64,000 bases of DNA from Polyangiaceae bacterium (GCA_019637295.1 JAHBVX010000002.1:372001-436000), one strand, 5' to 3'. Numbered from the stretch's first letter, positions 35,308 to 43,714 are shown. Notes: generated by a model from the letters alone, not told the origin. Numbers and translations: made by a program.

Positions 35308-37312
35308 GCTGCGTCCATATCAGAAAGTCGTCGCGCGTCACCCCTGGCTCTTGGCGGTGATGCTCGCGCTCCCCGCCTGCGGCGACGGCGAGTCGGAGCG
35401 CGTCATCGACGCGAAGCCCGAGGTGGCCTGGCCCACGCTGACCTGCGATCCGATTGCGCCGGCATATTGCCTCCACCCCTACCCATCGAACGTGTTCACC
35501 ACGGACGATCCCACACAGGTAACCGGTCGGCGCCTGGCGCTCGACCCAGCGGCGATCCCGCAGCCCATCAGCGGGAAGCTGGCGACCGCGGAGCCCATGA
35601 ACACGCGGGACGGCTTCTCCCCCGGGGGTCCCATCTTGGTGCATCTGCCTGGCGCCACGGGTGATGGCCTGCCGCCGCCCGACGATCTCGCGCGCTCCCT
35701 CGAGGCCGACAGCCTCACGGTCCTGCTCGACGCGGAGACGGGGGAGCGCGTCGCTCACTTCGCCGAGCTCGACCTGTCACGTCCGGACGACGAGACGCGC
35801 ACGTTGATCGTGCGTCCCGTGGTTCGGCTCGAAGACGCCCGGCGATACATCGTCGCGCTGCGCGGCATCAGCGATGGCAAGCAGGCTCTGGCGCCGAGCG
35901 ACGGGTTTCGCGCGCTGCGTGACAAGCGGCCTTCGAATGAGTCCAGCGTCAACGCACGCCGCGGCTTGTACGAGGACATCTTCCTGAGGCTCGCCGCTGC
36001 CGGCGTGCAGCGCAAGGACCTCCAGCTCGCCTGGGACTTCACCACGTCGAGTCGGCAGAATACCACCGAGCGACTGCTTCACATGCGCGATGAGGCCTAT
36101 CAGCTCGTCGGTGAGAAAGGGTCAGAGTACGAGATCGATCTGGTCGACACGTCGTTCGAGACCGAGCACATCGCGTTCCGCATCGAAGGCCGTATGAAGG
36201 CGCCGCTGTACCTGCAGGAGAACGCTCCCGGTGCGCTGATCGTGCTCGGCGACGATGGGCTGCCCGAGCCCAATAAGGCCACCCCGACCTACGACGTTCC
36301 GTTCGAGCTCATCATCCCGAAGAGCGCGCTCACCAAGCCGGCTTCGCTGTTGCTCTACGGCCACGGGCTCAATGGCTCCCGCGATCAGATCCGTGCCGGC
36401 CATTTCGCACGCTTCATGAACGAGTACGGCTACGCGATGTTCGCGGTGGACCTCGTGGGCATGAGCAGCGCCGACCCCCTCTTCATCGCGGAGGTCCTGA
36501 CCAGCGGCCAGATCCAACGCCTCGCCGGCATGTACGATCGCATGCACCAGGGAGCGCTCAACTACCTGCTGCTCATGAAGATGATGCGCGGGCGCTTTGC
36601 CGAGGACCCGACCTACGGCAAGTACCTCGATCCGACGGAGCGCTATTATCACGGCATCAGCCAGGGCGGCATCTTTGGTGGCGTGTACATGGCGGTGAGC
36701 CCAGACGTGTCCCGAGGTGTCCTCGGCGTCATGGGCCAGCCCTACGCCTTCTTGCTCAACCGCAGCGTGGACTTCTCGGTCTTCTTCGTGCTGATCACTA
36801 CGACCTTTCCCGATGCGCGTGACCAGCAGATGCTCGTCGCGCTCGCCCAGTCGCTGTGGGACAGGGTCGAGCCGAACGGATACACCAAGTACATCGAGAA
36901 CGACCCGCTCCCGGGGGCCGAGGGTCATTCAGTGCTGATGCGCGCAGCCGTGGGGGATCATCAGGTGCACACCATGGGCGCTCACATCATGGCGCGCGCC
37001 GTTGGGGCTACCCATCTCGACACGGGCGTCCGCCCGGTGTGGGGGCTCGAGGCCAAGAAGGGCCCGTTCACTGGCAGCGCGTACGTCGAGTACGAGTTCG
37101 GGCTCCCGCCGGAGCCGACCTGTAACAAGCCCTTTACCCACTGCGAAGACCCACACGGGAAGATCCGAGACCTGCCTGCGGCGGAGAAGCAGATGGACCA
37201 GTTCCTGCGCACAGGCGTGGCCGAGAACTTCTGCCCCGGCGCGGTCTGCAGCTACCCCGAGCTCGGCGGCTGCAAGCCGGGCCAGAACTACTTCGACGTG
37301 TGCCTCCCGTGA
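35306..37312 (+). CDS. Lipase-like alpha/beta hydrolase lipoprotein
   Basis: 668 aa from the ATG at 35306, which gives the best signal peptide (HPWLLAVMLALPAC, lipobox Cys at residue 26). ATGs up to 30 nt earlier are possible. The N-terminal half resembles the bacterial virulence-factor lipase N-terminal domain. The hydrolase part has LLLYGHGLNGSRDQIRAG (oxyanion region), the nucleophile elbow HGISQGGIFGG, and a late His in GDHQVHTMG. Several Cys in the last 70 residues probably pair. Surface lipoprotein hydrolases of this type are common in myxobacteria. The stop overlaps the start of the six-repeat gene by GTGA, so the two are translationally coupled. Confidence 0.82.
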   Translation: MLRPYQKVVARHPWLLAVMLALPACGDGESERVIDAKPEVAWPTLTCDPIAPAYCLHPYPSNVFTTDDPTQVTGRRLALDPAAIPQPISGKLATAEPMNTRDGFSPGGPILVHLPGATGDGLPPPDDLARSLEADSLTVLLDAETGERVAHFAELDLSRPDDETRTLIVRPVVRLEDARRYIVALRGISDGKQALAPSDGFRALRDKRPSNESSVNARRGLYEDIFLRLAAAGVQRKDLQLAWDFTTSSRQNTTERLLHMRDEAYQLVGEKGSEYEIDLVDTSFETEHIAFRIEGRMKAPLYLQENAPGALIVLGDDGLPEPNKATPTYDVPFELIIPKSALTKPASLLLYGHGLNGSRDQIRAGHFARFMNEYGYAMFAVDLVGMSSADPLFIAEVLTSGQIQRLAGMYDRMHQGALNYLLLMKMMRGRFAEDPTYGKYLDPTERYYHGISQGGIFGGVYMAVSPDVSRGVLGVMGQPYAFLLNRSVDFSVFFVLITTTFPDARDQQMLVALAQSLWDRVEPNGYTKYIENDPLPGAEGHSVLMRAAVGDHQVHTMGAHIMARAVGATHLDTGVRPVWGLEAKKGPFTGSAYVEYEFGLPPEPTCNKPFTHCEDPHGKIRDLPAAEKQMDQFLRTGVAENFCPGAVCSYPELGGCKPGQNYFDVCLP

Positions 37313-37953
37313 GACGCCTCGTCTCGTCGGTGCTCATCTCCGCCGCCTCGGTCGCCTGTCAGGCGGCGGCGCCCCCAGCTACCGGCGTGGCGACACGCCC
37401 TGCCGAGACAGCGCCGCCGCGCGTCGCCGTGCCCCCTGCGTCCCCCATCGACCCCGGACTGGCCACGACGCAGGCCACGCCGGGGACGCCGCCCCGCGAG
37501 GTGGACGTCGAGCCTGGCACGGCGCTGCTCGGCGCGACGCCGATGGCGGGTCGCTGCGAGTTCTCCGACTGCCTGAAGAACGGCTGGACCGCCCGCGTGG
37601 CCGCTGGGGAGCTCCGCGCGCGCTGCCAGTTCTCGGACTGCGCCAAGAACGGCTGGACCACCCGGCTGGCGGATGGCACCGAGGCACGTACACGCTGCGA
37701 GTTCTCGGACTGCGCCAGGAACGGGTGGACCACGACCTACTCGACCGGCGGACAGGCGCGCACCCGCTGCGAGTTCTCGGACTGCTTCAAGAACGGCTGG
37801 ACGACCACCTTGCCCGAGACCGGCGATGTACGTACGCGCTGCGAGTTCTCGGACTGCGCCAAGAACGGGTGGTCCACGGTCCTGGAGGGGGGCGCGCTCC
37901 GTTGCCGCTGCGAGTTCTCGGACTGCACCAAGCACGGGGCTACCTGCTCCTGA
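37309..37953 (+). CDS. Lipoprotein with six tandem C-x4-C repeats, unrecognised family
   Basis: 214 aa from the GTG at 37309; a GTG 9 nt earlier is possible. The signal ends in a lipobox (SAASVAC, C17). A Pro/Ala-rich linker of about 60 residues leads to six repeats. Their first Cys fall at 83, 106, 130, 154, 178 and 201, a period of 23-24 residues. Consensus: R-C-E-F-S-D-C-x-K-N-G-W-T-T, then about ten variable residues. Each repeat has the pair C-x4-C, and the first five keep the Trp. The last is cut short and adds an extra Cys. The invariant FSDC and NGW core argues for metal binding or a disulfide-rich fold. I recognise no named family. It is coupled to the upstream hydrolase gene. Confidence 0.85.
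   Translation: MRRLVSSVLISAASVACQAAAPPATGVATRPAETAPPRVAVPPASPIDPGLATTQATPGTPPREVDVEPGTALLGATPMAGRCEFSDCLKNGWTARVAAGELRARCQFSDCAKNGWTTRLADGTEARTRCEFSDCARNGWTTTYSTGGQARTRCEFSDCFKNGWTTTLPETGDVRTRCEFSDCAKNGWSTVLEGGALRCRCEFSDCTKHGATCS
37552..37950 (+). repeat. In-frame tandem DNA repeats of about 69-72 bp
   Basis: Six units, each starting with a CGCTGC(G/C)AGTTCTC(G/C)GACTGC core, encode the Cys repeats of the lipoprotein. The core is nearly identical in DNA while the 30 or so bases between cores vary, so selection on the protein is more likely than very recent duplication. Confidence 0.85.
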
Positions 37954-38250
37954 GCCCACCCGAGCGTAACCGTGTGACGCGTCACCCGAGACGCGTCACA
38001 CCCCGCACCTACATCGTCCTACGGGGGCAGCCGGGCGTTCCTTCCCCTCGACCCCCGAGCAGGCCCCGGCGGGTAATCGGCCACAACCTGTGGCTTTCGC
38101 CCCACGGCGGCCGGCGAGGAGACCGCCAGAAGCCCGACCCGGGGGTTGGCCCGACCCTTGCTCTAAGGAAAAATACAACCGGCACTGTCACGAACGGGAA
38201 CCGAGCCGCGTTGGGAGTGTCAGCCGAAGACGTTCAGCAGGAGAGAAGCC
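37954..38250 (+). other. Intergenic region with nested palindrome and AT-rich promoter region
   Basis: 297 bp between the repeat lipoprotein and the secreted-protein gene. It contains the inverted repeat at 37972-38001, then GC-rich sequence with no gene, then an AT-rich stretch (TAAGGAAAAATACAAC at about 38164-38179) preceded by TTGGCC and TTGCTC, which is the likely promoter. AGGAGA at 38239-38244 is the ribosome site for the next gene. Confidence 0.55.
37972..38001 (+). promoter_or_regulatory. Perfect 11-bp inverted repeat whose arms are themselves palindromic
   Basis: GTGTGACGCGT, 8-nt loop, ACGCGTCACAC. Each arm with its border also reads as GACGCGTC, a perfect palindrome. With no T tract it could be a terminator for the repeat lipoprotein or a double operator for a dimeric regulator. 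Confidence 0.5.
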
Positions 38251-38925
38251 ATGACGAAGCGCAGTGTGATGAGTATCGTGTTCGCCGGTTTGGGTGCCCT
38301 GATGGTTGCGACGACTGCTCCTGCGGAGGCTGAGGCCTGCGGCGGCGCGTGGTTCCCCGAGGTCGAGGTGGACTTCCGCCCGATGGCGATCGCGATGGCG
38401 GAGAAGCAACTCGACCAGGGCAAGGTCGCTCAGGCTGCTGCAACCGTGATTCGCACGATGCCTCACGTCGGACAGCTGAACGCCAAGCGCAGCAAGATCG
38501 TCGAGCGCGGTCAGCGCGTCCTGGCGGTCGCGGTGGCGCGTACGAATGGCAAGCTCGAGCTCGGACAGGAGGTCCCCGCCTACGCCCGCGCTCACTGGGC
38601 CGGCAAGACGGAGAAGGACCGACAAGCCAACCTCACCTTCGCGGTCAACGCTCTGCGCAAGGTGAACGAGATCAAGAAGGACGACCCGGCCGCCCAGACG
38701 GAGCTCGCCGAGGCGCTGGCGCGGGTCGACGCCCACAAGTCCGAAGCGCGCGACATGCTGGAGAAGCTCGCCAAGAAGGACCTGATCGCCACGCCCGAAG
38801 GCTACGCCGTGCTCGCCGAGCTGCGCGCCAAGGCTGGCGACGAGAGCGGCAAGAAGCTCGCGCTCAAGCGCTGCGAAGCGATGGCGCCGGGCGCGACCGT
38901 GTGCCAGACCACCGCTCGAGGGTGA
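38251..38925 (+). CDS. Secreted helical protein, function unknown
   Basis: 224 aa with a strong ribosome site (AGGAGA, 6 nt before the ATG). A signal peptide (VFAGLGALMVATTAPAEAEA) is cut before ACGGAWFPEVEVDFRP. The mature part is helical and Lys/Ala/Glu-rich with a TPR-like look (AIAMAEKQLDQGKVAQAAATVIRTMP, and TPEGYAVLAELRAKAGDESGKKLALKRC). Three Cys are kept in the mature protein. No family name can be given. It is followed after 3 bp by a multiheme cytochrome gene, so both may act in the periplasm in one process. Confidence 0.72.
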   Translation: MTKRSVMSIVFAGLGALMVATTAPAEAEACGGAWFPEVEVDFRPMAIAMAEKQLDQGKVAQAAATVIRTMPHVGQLNAKRSKIVERGQRVLAVAVARTNGKLELGQEVPAYARAHWAGKTEKDRQANLTFAVNALRKVNEIKKDDPAAQTELAEALARVDAHKSEARDMLEKLAKKDLIATPEGYAVLAELRAKAGDESGKKLALKRCEAMAPGATVCQTTARG

Positions 38926-38928
38926 CGC

Positions 38929-40203
38929 ATGAGACGTGCAGCGGCGACGACCTTCGCACTTCTCTCGCTGGTCGTCGTCGCTGCTTGTGACAAGAAGGAT
39001 GCTCCTCCCAGCGCCGGGAGCGGCGCTAGCGCCGCCCCGGAGCCCACTGCCGCGCCGAGCGCCGCCCCCGTTGCCTGGGCGGCGGCGCTTTCCGGGAGTG
39101 CGGAACGAGGAGCCAAGCTGGTCGAGAAGCACGAGTGCAATCGCTGCCACGACGGCACCGGGCTCGAACGCGCGAAGTTCGAGCTTCACTGCTTCGGGTG
39201 TCACGAGGACATCATCCGTGGCAAGTTCAAGATCGCGGACAAGGTCAAGCTCGCGAAGTGGAAAGCGCACGTGCGCGACATCCAGTTCGCGCCGTCTCTC
39301 GAGGGAGCCGGGGCTCGCTTCGAGCCAGCCTGGCTGACGGCTTTCCTCTACGAGCCAGCGGACCTTCGTCCCAACATGGTCGCGAGCATGCCGCGCCTCG
39401 GCCTATCCAAGCAGGACGCGGCGGACATCGCCGCTCACCTGACCCGCGGCCACCGGGACGAGAAGCTGTCCCTCGAGAGCGCCAGCGCCGAGCGGGGGCG
39501 CGCGGTGCTCGAGACGCGCGGCTGCGGGAGCTGCCATTTGATGACCGGTGTGGCCGCGTTCCCCGCCGTCCCGCCCAGCGCGCCGGGCGAGCGGACCGCC
39601 GCCATCGAGCTTGCGCCGGATCTGCGCTTCACGCGCGAGCGCCTGTCCGCCGCCGCGGTCGTGAGGTGGCTACGCGACCCCGCGGCCATGAAGCCTGGCA
39701 CGCTGATGCCCAACCTGGGGCTCAGCGATCAGGAAGCGAAGGACGCCGCCAAGTACTTGCTCACCGCCGAGCTCGCGGCAGCGCCTCGCTACGTCGCGCC
39801 GAAGAAGCTGGCGCTGCTCGAGCGCAAGGTGGGTTTCGAGGAGGTTCAGGAGCGTGTGCTCGGGAAGATCTGTGCCCATTGCCACGGCAATCCCGACGTG
39901 GCGGGCGGCGATGGGGGCCCCGGCAATACCGGGGGCTTCGGCTTCGCGCCCCGGCGGCTCGATCTGAGCAAGTACTCCGGGGTCGCGAGCGGCTATGTGG
40001 GCGCCGACGGCGAGCGCCACAGCGTGTTTCTCCCGCTCGCCGACGGGACGCCGCGGCTGGTGGCGGCTCTGTACGCGCGGCACGACGAGCAGGCGGGCAA
40101 GCCGCGTCCCGACGTGCGCGGGATGCCGCTCGGGATGCCAGCCCTGCCTATCGAGGACATCCAGCTGGTGGAGAGCTGGGTGGCGCAGGGCCGGCCTCGC
40201 TAG
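38929..40203 (+). CDS. Tetraheme c-type cytochrome lipoprotein
   Basis: 424 aa. The lipobox is LVVVAAC (C20), followed by a Pro/Ala/Ser linker. Four CxxCH heme sites are visible: CNRCH (C70), CFGCH (C88), CGSCH (middle) and CAHCH (C-terminal third). Met-rich loops such as RPNMVASMPRLGL and KPGTLMPNLGL are typical sixth-ligand segments of class I cytochromes c. It should carry electrons on the periplasmic side. The gene follows the secreted-protein gene by 3 bp and converges with the FGE-like gene with 7 bp between the stops. The electron donor and acceptor are unknown. Confidence 0.88.
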   Translation: MRRAAATTFALLSLVVVAACDKKDAPPSAGSGASAAPEPTAAPSAAPVAWAAALSGSAERGAKLVEKHECNRCHDGTGLERAKFELHCFGCHEDIIRGKFKIADKVKLAKWKAHVRDIQFAPSLEGAGARFEPAWLTAFLYEPADLRPNMVASMPRLGLSKQDAADIAAHLTRGHRDEKLSLESASAERGRAVLETRGCGSCHLMTGVAAFPAVPPSAPGERTAAIELAPDLRFTRERLSAAAVVRWLRDPAAMKPGTLMPNLGLSDQEAKDAAKYLLTAELAAAPRYVAPKKLALLERKVGFEEVQERVLGKICAHCHGNPDVAGGDGGPGNTGGFGFAPRRLDLSKYSGVASGYVGADGERHSVFLPLADGTPRLVAALYARHDEQAGKPRPDVRGMPLGMPALPIEDIQLVESWVAQGRPR

Positions 40204-40210
40204 CCCGGTC

Positions 40211-41164
40211 TCAGTGGGCGCCGGCGCCTCCGTCCGTCGTCGCCGCGTCGTGGCAGCAGCGGAAGCCCGCCTCATAGCCGTAGTCGAACTCCTTGTGGAA
40301 CGTCACCGTGGGGCGGCAGCGATTGCGCACCGGCCCCCACCAGCCCCCTTTCAGGCCGCTGCGGTGGGGGTGCACCTTGCCCGGCAGCTCCACCCACTCG
40401 TTCACGTTGCCGTTCATGTCGATCACGCCCGCCCAGGACGCGCAGGTGTGCGTCGAGCCGATGGCGTGCCGCTGGTCGAGGCGGGCGAGCTCCGTGCGAC
40501 AGAACTCGTTGCCTGGGCACTGCTCGTAGGTGCGCATTTGTCGCGATTGGTCCGGCTGCCGGTAGGGCTTGTCGATGTTGCACTTCGTCGGATCGCGTTC
40601 GTGACCGTAAACGTGCGGCAGCATCTCTGGCCCTTCGCACGCGAAGTTGAACTCGTCCTCCGTGCACAGGCGCTTGCCCCGCTTCTGGCAAAGCTCCCGC
40701 GCCTGGATCCAGGAGGTGAGCACCCAAGGCATCTCACCGGGCTGGTTCGGGTACTCGTAGCGGTCCATGCAGAACGAGAGCGTCACGCGCTCCTTGCTCA
40801 TGCAGCGTGACGGTGCGTAGCGCAGGCAGCGCTCACTCACCGTGGAGTCGCCCTTGCGCGCCTTGTACTCGGGGTGGTGCTCCTCGCAGTTCTGGATCAC
40901 CGCCGGGCAGTACTCACCCTCGACTCGCACCATGCCCGCCGGGCAGCCCTCGGTGCGCGCGGGAGGCAGGGACGAGGCCGCGCTCCCGGCGTCCGCCGGG
41001 CGGGCGTCGGGGACCGAGTCCGCAGCCTCGACCGCGGGGCCGGCGGCGACGGCATCCGACCCTGCGTCCGGGGTCGGCGTGGCGGTCTGCTCGGGCTTGG
41101 GCTTGCACGAGCAGAGCACGAGGGCGACCAGCGCGACCCACGCCCGACTTTGAACGCGGCGCAT
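40211..41164 (-). CDS. Lipoprotein with a formylglycine-generating enzyme (SUMF1)-like domain
   Basis: 317 aa. The lipobox is VALVLCSC, followed by an Ala/Asp-rich linker. From about residue 75 the FGE-sulfatase fold is seen: GMVRVEGEYCP, FCMDRYEYPNQPG, TSWIQARELCQKRGKRLCTEDEFNFAC, IDMNGNVNEWVE, GGWWGPVRNRC and a final GFRCC. Typical SUMF1 catalytic Cys placement was not verified. Many bacterial members of the fold are not oxidases but bind ligands or act as kinase-linked sensors. It has its own promoter region opposite the acyl-CoA dehydrogenase gene (TAGTCC, 6 nt before the ATG). Confidence 0.82.
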   Translation of the reverse strand: MRRVQSRAWVALVALVLCSCKPKPEQTATPTPDAGSDAVAAGPAVEAADSVPDARPADAGSAASSLPPARTEGCPAGMVRVEGEYCPAVIQNCEEHHPEYKARKGDSTVSERCLRYAPSRCMSKERVTLSFCMDRYEYPNQPGEMPWVLTSWIQARELCQKRGKRLCTEDEFNFACEGPEMLPHVYGHERDPTKCNIDKPYRQPDQSRQMRTYEQCPGNEFCRTELARLDQRHAIGSTHTCASWAGVIDMNGNVNEWVELPGKVHPHRSGLKGGWWGPVRNRCRPTVTFHKEFDYGYEAGFRCCHDAATTDGGAGAH

Positions 41165-41291
41165 GAGCCCGGACTAGCTCACTTCGACGTCGGAACAAAA
41201 CGAGAACCGACGATCTGCGCCCACGCAACGAGAGCCTGAGTCGGCTTTGTGGACGGCGCTCGCCCAGGGTAGAAGGGTCTGAGGAGGAATC

Positions 41292-43034
41292 ATGGTCGAC
41301 ACCAGCGTCAGCTTCATGCGCTCGCTCTGCATGGGCGTCATCGAGGAGCAAATCGTCCTGCCGTTTCCGCGGGTGCAAGACGAGCAGCGCGAGACGCTGC
41401 GCACCGTGATCGAATCGATCCGTCAACTGCTTGGCTCGAAGGAGACGGACTTCGCCGCCTGGGACAGGGCGGGCGAGATGCCAAAGGAGTTCATCGAGCA
41501 ACTCAAGGAGTTCGGCTTGTTCGGCCTGATCGTCCCCGAAGAGTATGGCGGTCTAGGCTTCAAGAGCACCGCCTACTCGCGCACGCTGCAGGAGGTGGCC
41601 AAGTACGATGCGTCGGTTGCCGTCACGATTGGAGCGCACAGCTCCATCGGCATGCGGGGGCTGGTGCTGTTCGGCACCGACGAGCAGAAGCAGCGCTTTC
41701 TCCCGAGGCTCGCGACGGGCGAGATGATCGCGGCGTTCTGCCTCACCGAGCCCGGCGCGGGCTCGGACGCTGCAGCCATCAAGACGCGAGCGGAGAAGGA
41801 TGGCGATGATTGGGTTCTCACGGGCAACAAGCTGTGGATAACCAATGGCGGGATCGCTGACTTCTTCACTGTCTTCGCGCGTACGGGTGACGAGAGCGGC
41901 AAGGTGCACATGACGGCGTTCATCGTGACCCGCGACATGGAGGGCGTCTCCGTGGGGCCGCACGAGCACAAGATGGGGTTGCGCGCCAGCTCGACCACGA
42001 CGCTGCACCTCGACTCCGTCCGCGTACCCGAGCAGAACGTGCTCGGTCCGCTGAACAAGGGCTTCAAGGTCGCCATGCAGATCTTGAACAACGGTCGCAC
42101 CGGCCTGGGGGGCGGCGCCATTGGCGGCATGAAGCGGCTGATCGAGATGAGCACGCAGTACGCGAATCAGCGACAGACCTTCGGCAAGCCGATCTCCGAG
42201 TATGGCTCGATCAAGCTCAAGGTCGGGCAGATGGTGGTGAACTGCTACGCCACGGAAGCCGTCGTGGACATGGTGGCCATGCTCATCGACCAGGGCTACG
42301 AGGAGTACGCGGTCGAGGCAGCGATTAGCAAGGTCTTCGCCAGCGAGGCGTTGTGGCAGGCGGCGGACGAAGCGCTGCAGATCGCCGGTGGCAACGGCTA
42401 CATGTGCGAGTATCCCTACGAGCGGATCCTGAGAGACGCACGGATCAACCGCATCTTCGAGGGAACCAACGAGATCCTGCGGCTGTTCATCGCGCTCACC
42501 GCGATGAACGACGTGGGCAGTCAGCTGCAGGAGTTGTCGAGCACCGTCAAGGGCATCTTCGATGATCCAATCAAGGGCTTCGGTGTCATGCGCCAGTATG
42601 CGATGAAGCACGCGACTCTGGTGACGGGCTATCCCCGCGCCAAGAGTCGGTTCACCCTCGTGGATCCACTCCTGCGAGAACACGCGGCGGTCTTCGAAGA
42701 CGCGACCCGACACCTCGCCGCAGCCGTGGATCGAATCTTGCGCAAGCACGGTCGCAACATCATCGGCAAGCAGCTCGCGTCGCGTCGCCTCGCGAACATC
42801 ATGATCGATCTGTTCGTGCTGGCTTGTGTGCTGTCGCGGGTCAACTCGTCCCTGGCCGAGCGGGGGGCGGAGGGAGCGCAGCGCGAGCTGGACATCCTCA
42901 AGGTCTTTGCCAACCAGGTGCAGCGTAGGGTCCGCCACGCCTTCAGCCTGATAGACATCAACGACGACGAGCTGATCAAGGGCGTCGCGGACTACGCGTT
43001 CGAGCAGGAGCGGTTCGTGTGGGACAACATCTGA
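41292..43034 (+). CDS. Acyl-CoA dehydrogenase (VLCAD/ACAD9-like)
   Basis: 580 aa with GGAGGAA about 5 nt before the ATG. The core has FCLTEPGAGSDAAAIKT and WITNGG for FAD and substrate binding, KMGLRASSTT, and the catalytic base region EYPYERILRDARINRIFEGTNEI, in the VLCAD-type arrangement. The extra C-terminal domain of about 160 residues is also a feature of the very-long-chain group. It carries out the first step of fatty acid beta-oxidation, passing electrons to ETF. No other beta-oxidation gene is next to it. Confidence 0.93.
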   Translation: MVDTSVSFMRSLCMGVIEEQIVLPFPRVQDEQRETLRTVIESIRQLLGSKETDFAAWDRAGEMPKEFIEQLKEFGLFGLIVPEEYGGLGFKSTAYSRTLQEVAKYDASVAVTIGAHSSIGMRGLVLFGTDEQKQRFLPRLATGEMIAAFCLTEPGAGSDAAAIKTRAEKDGDDWVLTGNKLWITNGGIADFFTVFARTGDESGKVHMTAFIVTRDMEGVSVGPHEHKMGLRASSTTTLHLDSVRVPEQNVLGPLNKGFKVAMQILNNGRTGLGGGAIGGMKRLIEMSTQYANQRQTFGKPISEYGSIKLKVGQMVVNCYATEAVVDMVAMLIDQGYEEYAVEAAISKVFASEALWQAADEALQIAGGNGYMCEYPYERILRDARINRIFEGTNEILRLFIALTAMNDVGSQLQELSSTVKGIFDDPIKGFGVMRQYAMKHATLVTGYPRAKSRFTLVDPLLREHAAVFEDATRHLAAAVDRILRKHGRNIIGKQLASRRLANIMIDLFVLACVLSRVNSSLAERGAEGAQRELDILKVFANQVQRRVRHAFSLIDINDDELIKGVADYAFEQERFVWDNI

Positions 43035-43036
43035 CA

Positions 43037-43068
43037 CCCGGAATTGGCGCTATATTTGCGCGTCCGGG
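43037..43068 (+). terminator. Two-part hairpin after the acyl-CoA dehydrogenase stop
   Basis: CCCGGA pairs with TCCGGG, and inside it GCGC pairs with GCGC around a TATATTT loop. It starts 3 bp after the stop. There is no T tract, so it may stabilise the 3' end rather than terminate. Confidence 0.5.
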
Positions 43069-43144
43069 CCAGTGAGTCTGGCTTTGTCCGGGCGCGGCCG
43101 CGGCAGATGAACTAGGCTACGGCGCAGCCCGAAACGGTGACCTC

Positions 43145-43633
43145 ATGGCGGACGATCCCAAGAAGAGCTCGGCACAAGAGAACCTGGACGAAATCCCCAT
43201 CGCCAAGACCAAGCCCACGACGATCATCGCGGTGGTCGGCGTGGTGGTGGTGCTCGGCGGTGTGGTCGGTGTCAAGGCCCTGAGCGGCGGCAAGAAGAAG
43301 GCCGCGCCGGTGGCGGAGAGCACCGCCCAGGCCGACGATCCGCTCGCCGGCATGTCACCCGAAGAGCGCAAGCGTCACCTGGAGATCACGCGCAAGAGCC
43401 TCGAGAACTGGCAGGCCGCGGAGACCGTGAAGGAGGCCGAGCGCAAGGCGGCCGCCGAAGAGGCCAAGCGCAAGGCCGAAGAGGAAGAGCGCGCCAAGAC
43501 CGCGGCCGCTGCCCCCGCCGGCGGCGGGGGTCCGGCGCCCGCCGCTCCAGTCAACAAGGCCGCTGCGAAGAAGCAGTCGTCGGCGCTCGACGATCTGGCC
43601 TCTGACATCACCGGCAAGCTCGGCGGGAAGTAG
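43145..43633 (+). CDS. TolA-like membrane-anchored coiled-coil protein
   Basis: 162 aa. A short cytoplasmic head (MADDPKKSSAQENLDEIPIAKTKP) is followed by one membrane helix (TTIIAVVGVVVVLGGVVGV, residues about 25-43). The outer part has a charged coiled coil (ETVKEAERKAAAEEAKRKAEEEERA), a Gly/Pro/Ala linker, and a short amphipathic end (SALDDLASDITGKLGGK). The layout recalls TolA, but the D3 domain is absent and the coil is short. No function is claimed. A hairpin with eight Ts follows the gene. Confidence 0.72.
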   Translation: MADDPKKSSAQENLDEIPIAKTKPTTIIAVVGVVVVLGGVVGVKALSGGKKKAAPVAESTAQADDPLAGMSPEERKRHLEITRKSLENWQAAETVKEAERKAAAEEAKRKAEEEERAKTAAAAPAGGGGPAPAAPVNKAAAKKQSSALDDLASDITGKLGGK

Positions 43634-43634
43634 C

Positions 43635-43657
43635 GCCCGTCGGGCCGTCTTTTTTTT
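43635..43657 (+). terminator. Intrinsic terminator with T8 tract
   Basis: GCCCG-T-CGGGC (43635-43645), which can also form a stem with the upstream GGCGGG, followed by eight Ts at 43650-43657. It is the clearest Rho-independent terminator in the window. Confidence 0.7.
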
Positions 43658-43700
43658 CGCGCCCGGTTCGTCGAGCGCTGGGCAGGCGGCCCAGAGTGAT

Positions 43701-43706
43701 TATCCT
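43701..43706 (+). promoter_or_regulatory. Candidate -10 box TATCCT, 8 nt before a GTG start
   Basis: TATCCT, 8 nt, GTG at 43715; TGATTAT overlaps it as a second choice. GGAG lies only 2 nt before the GTG, too close for normal ribosome binding. Confidence 0.35.
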
Positions 43707-43714
43707 TCGGAGCT

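Noticed and set aside
37552-37950. Regular DNA repeats as a CRISPR array
   Set aside because: The repeats are in frame, encode a clear protein pattern, have about 70-bp spacing with variable parts that continue the protein, and no cas genes are near.
41165-41291. A possible regulatory RNA between the FGE-like and acyl-CoA dehydrogenase genes
   Set aside because: The region is explained by two divergent starts. No stable long hairpin or known riboswitch pattern could be seen.
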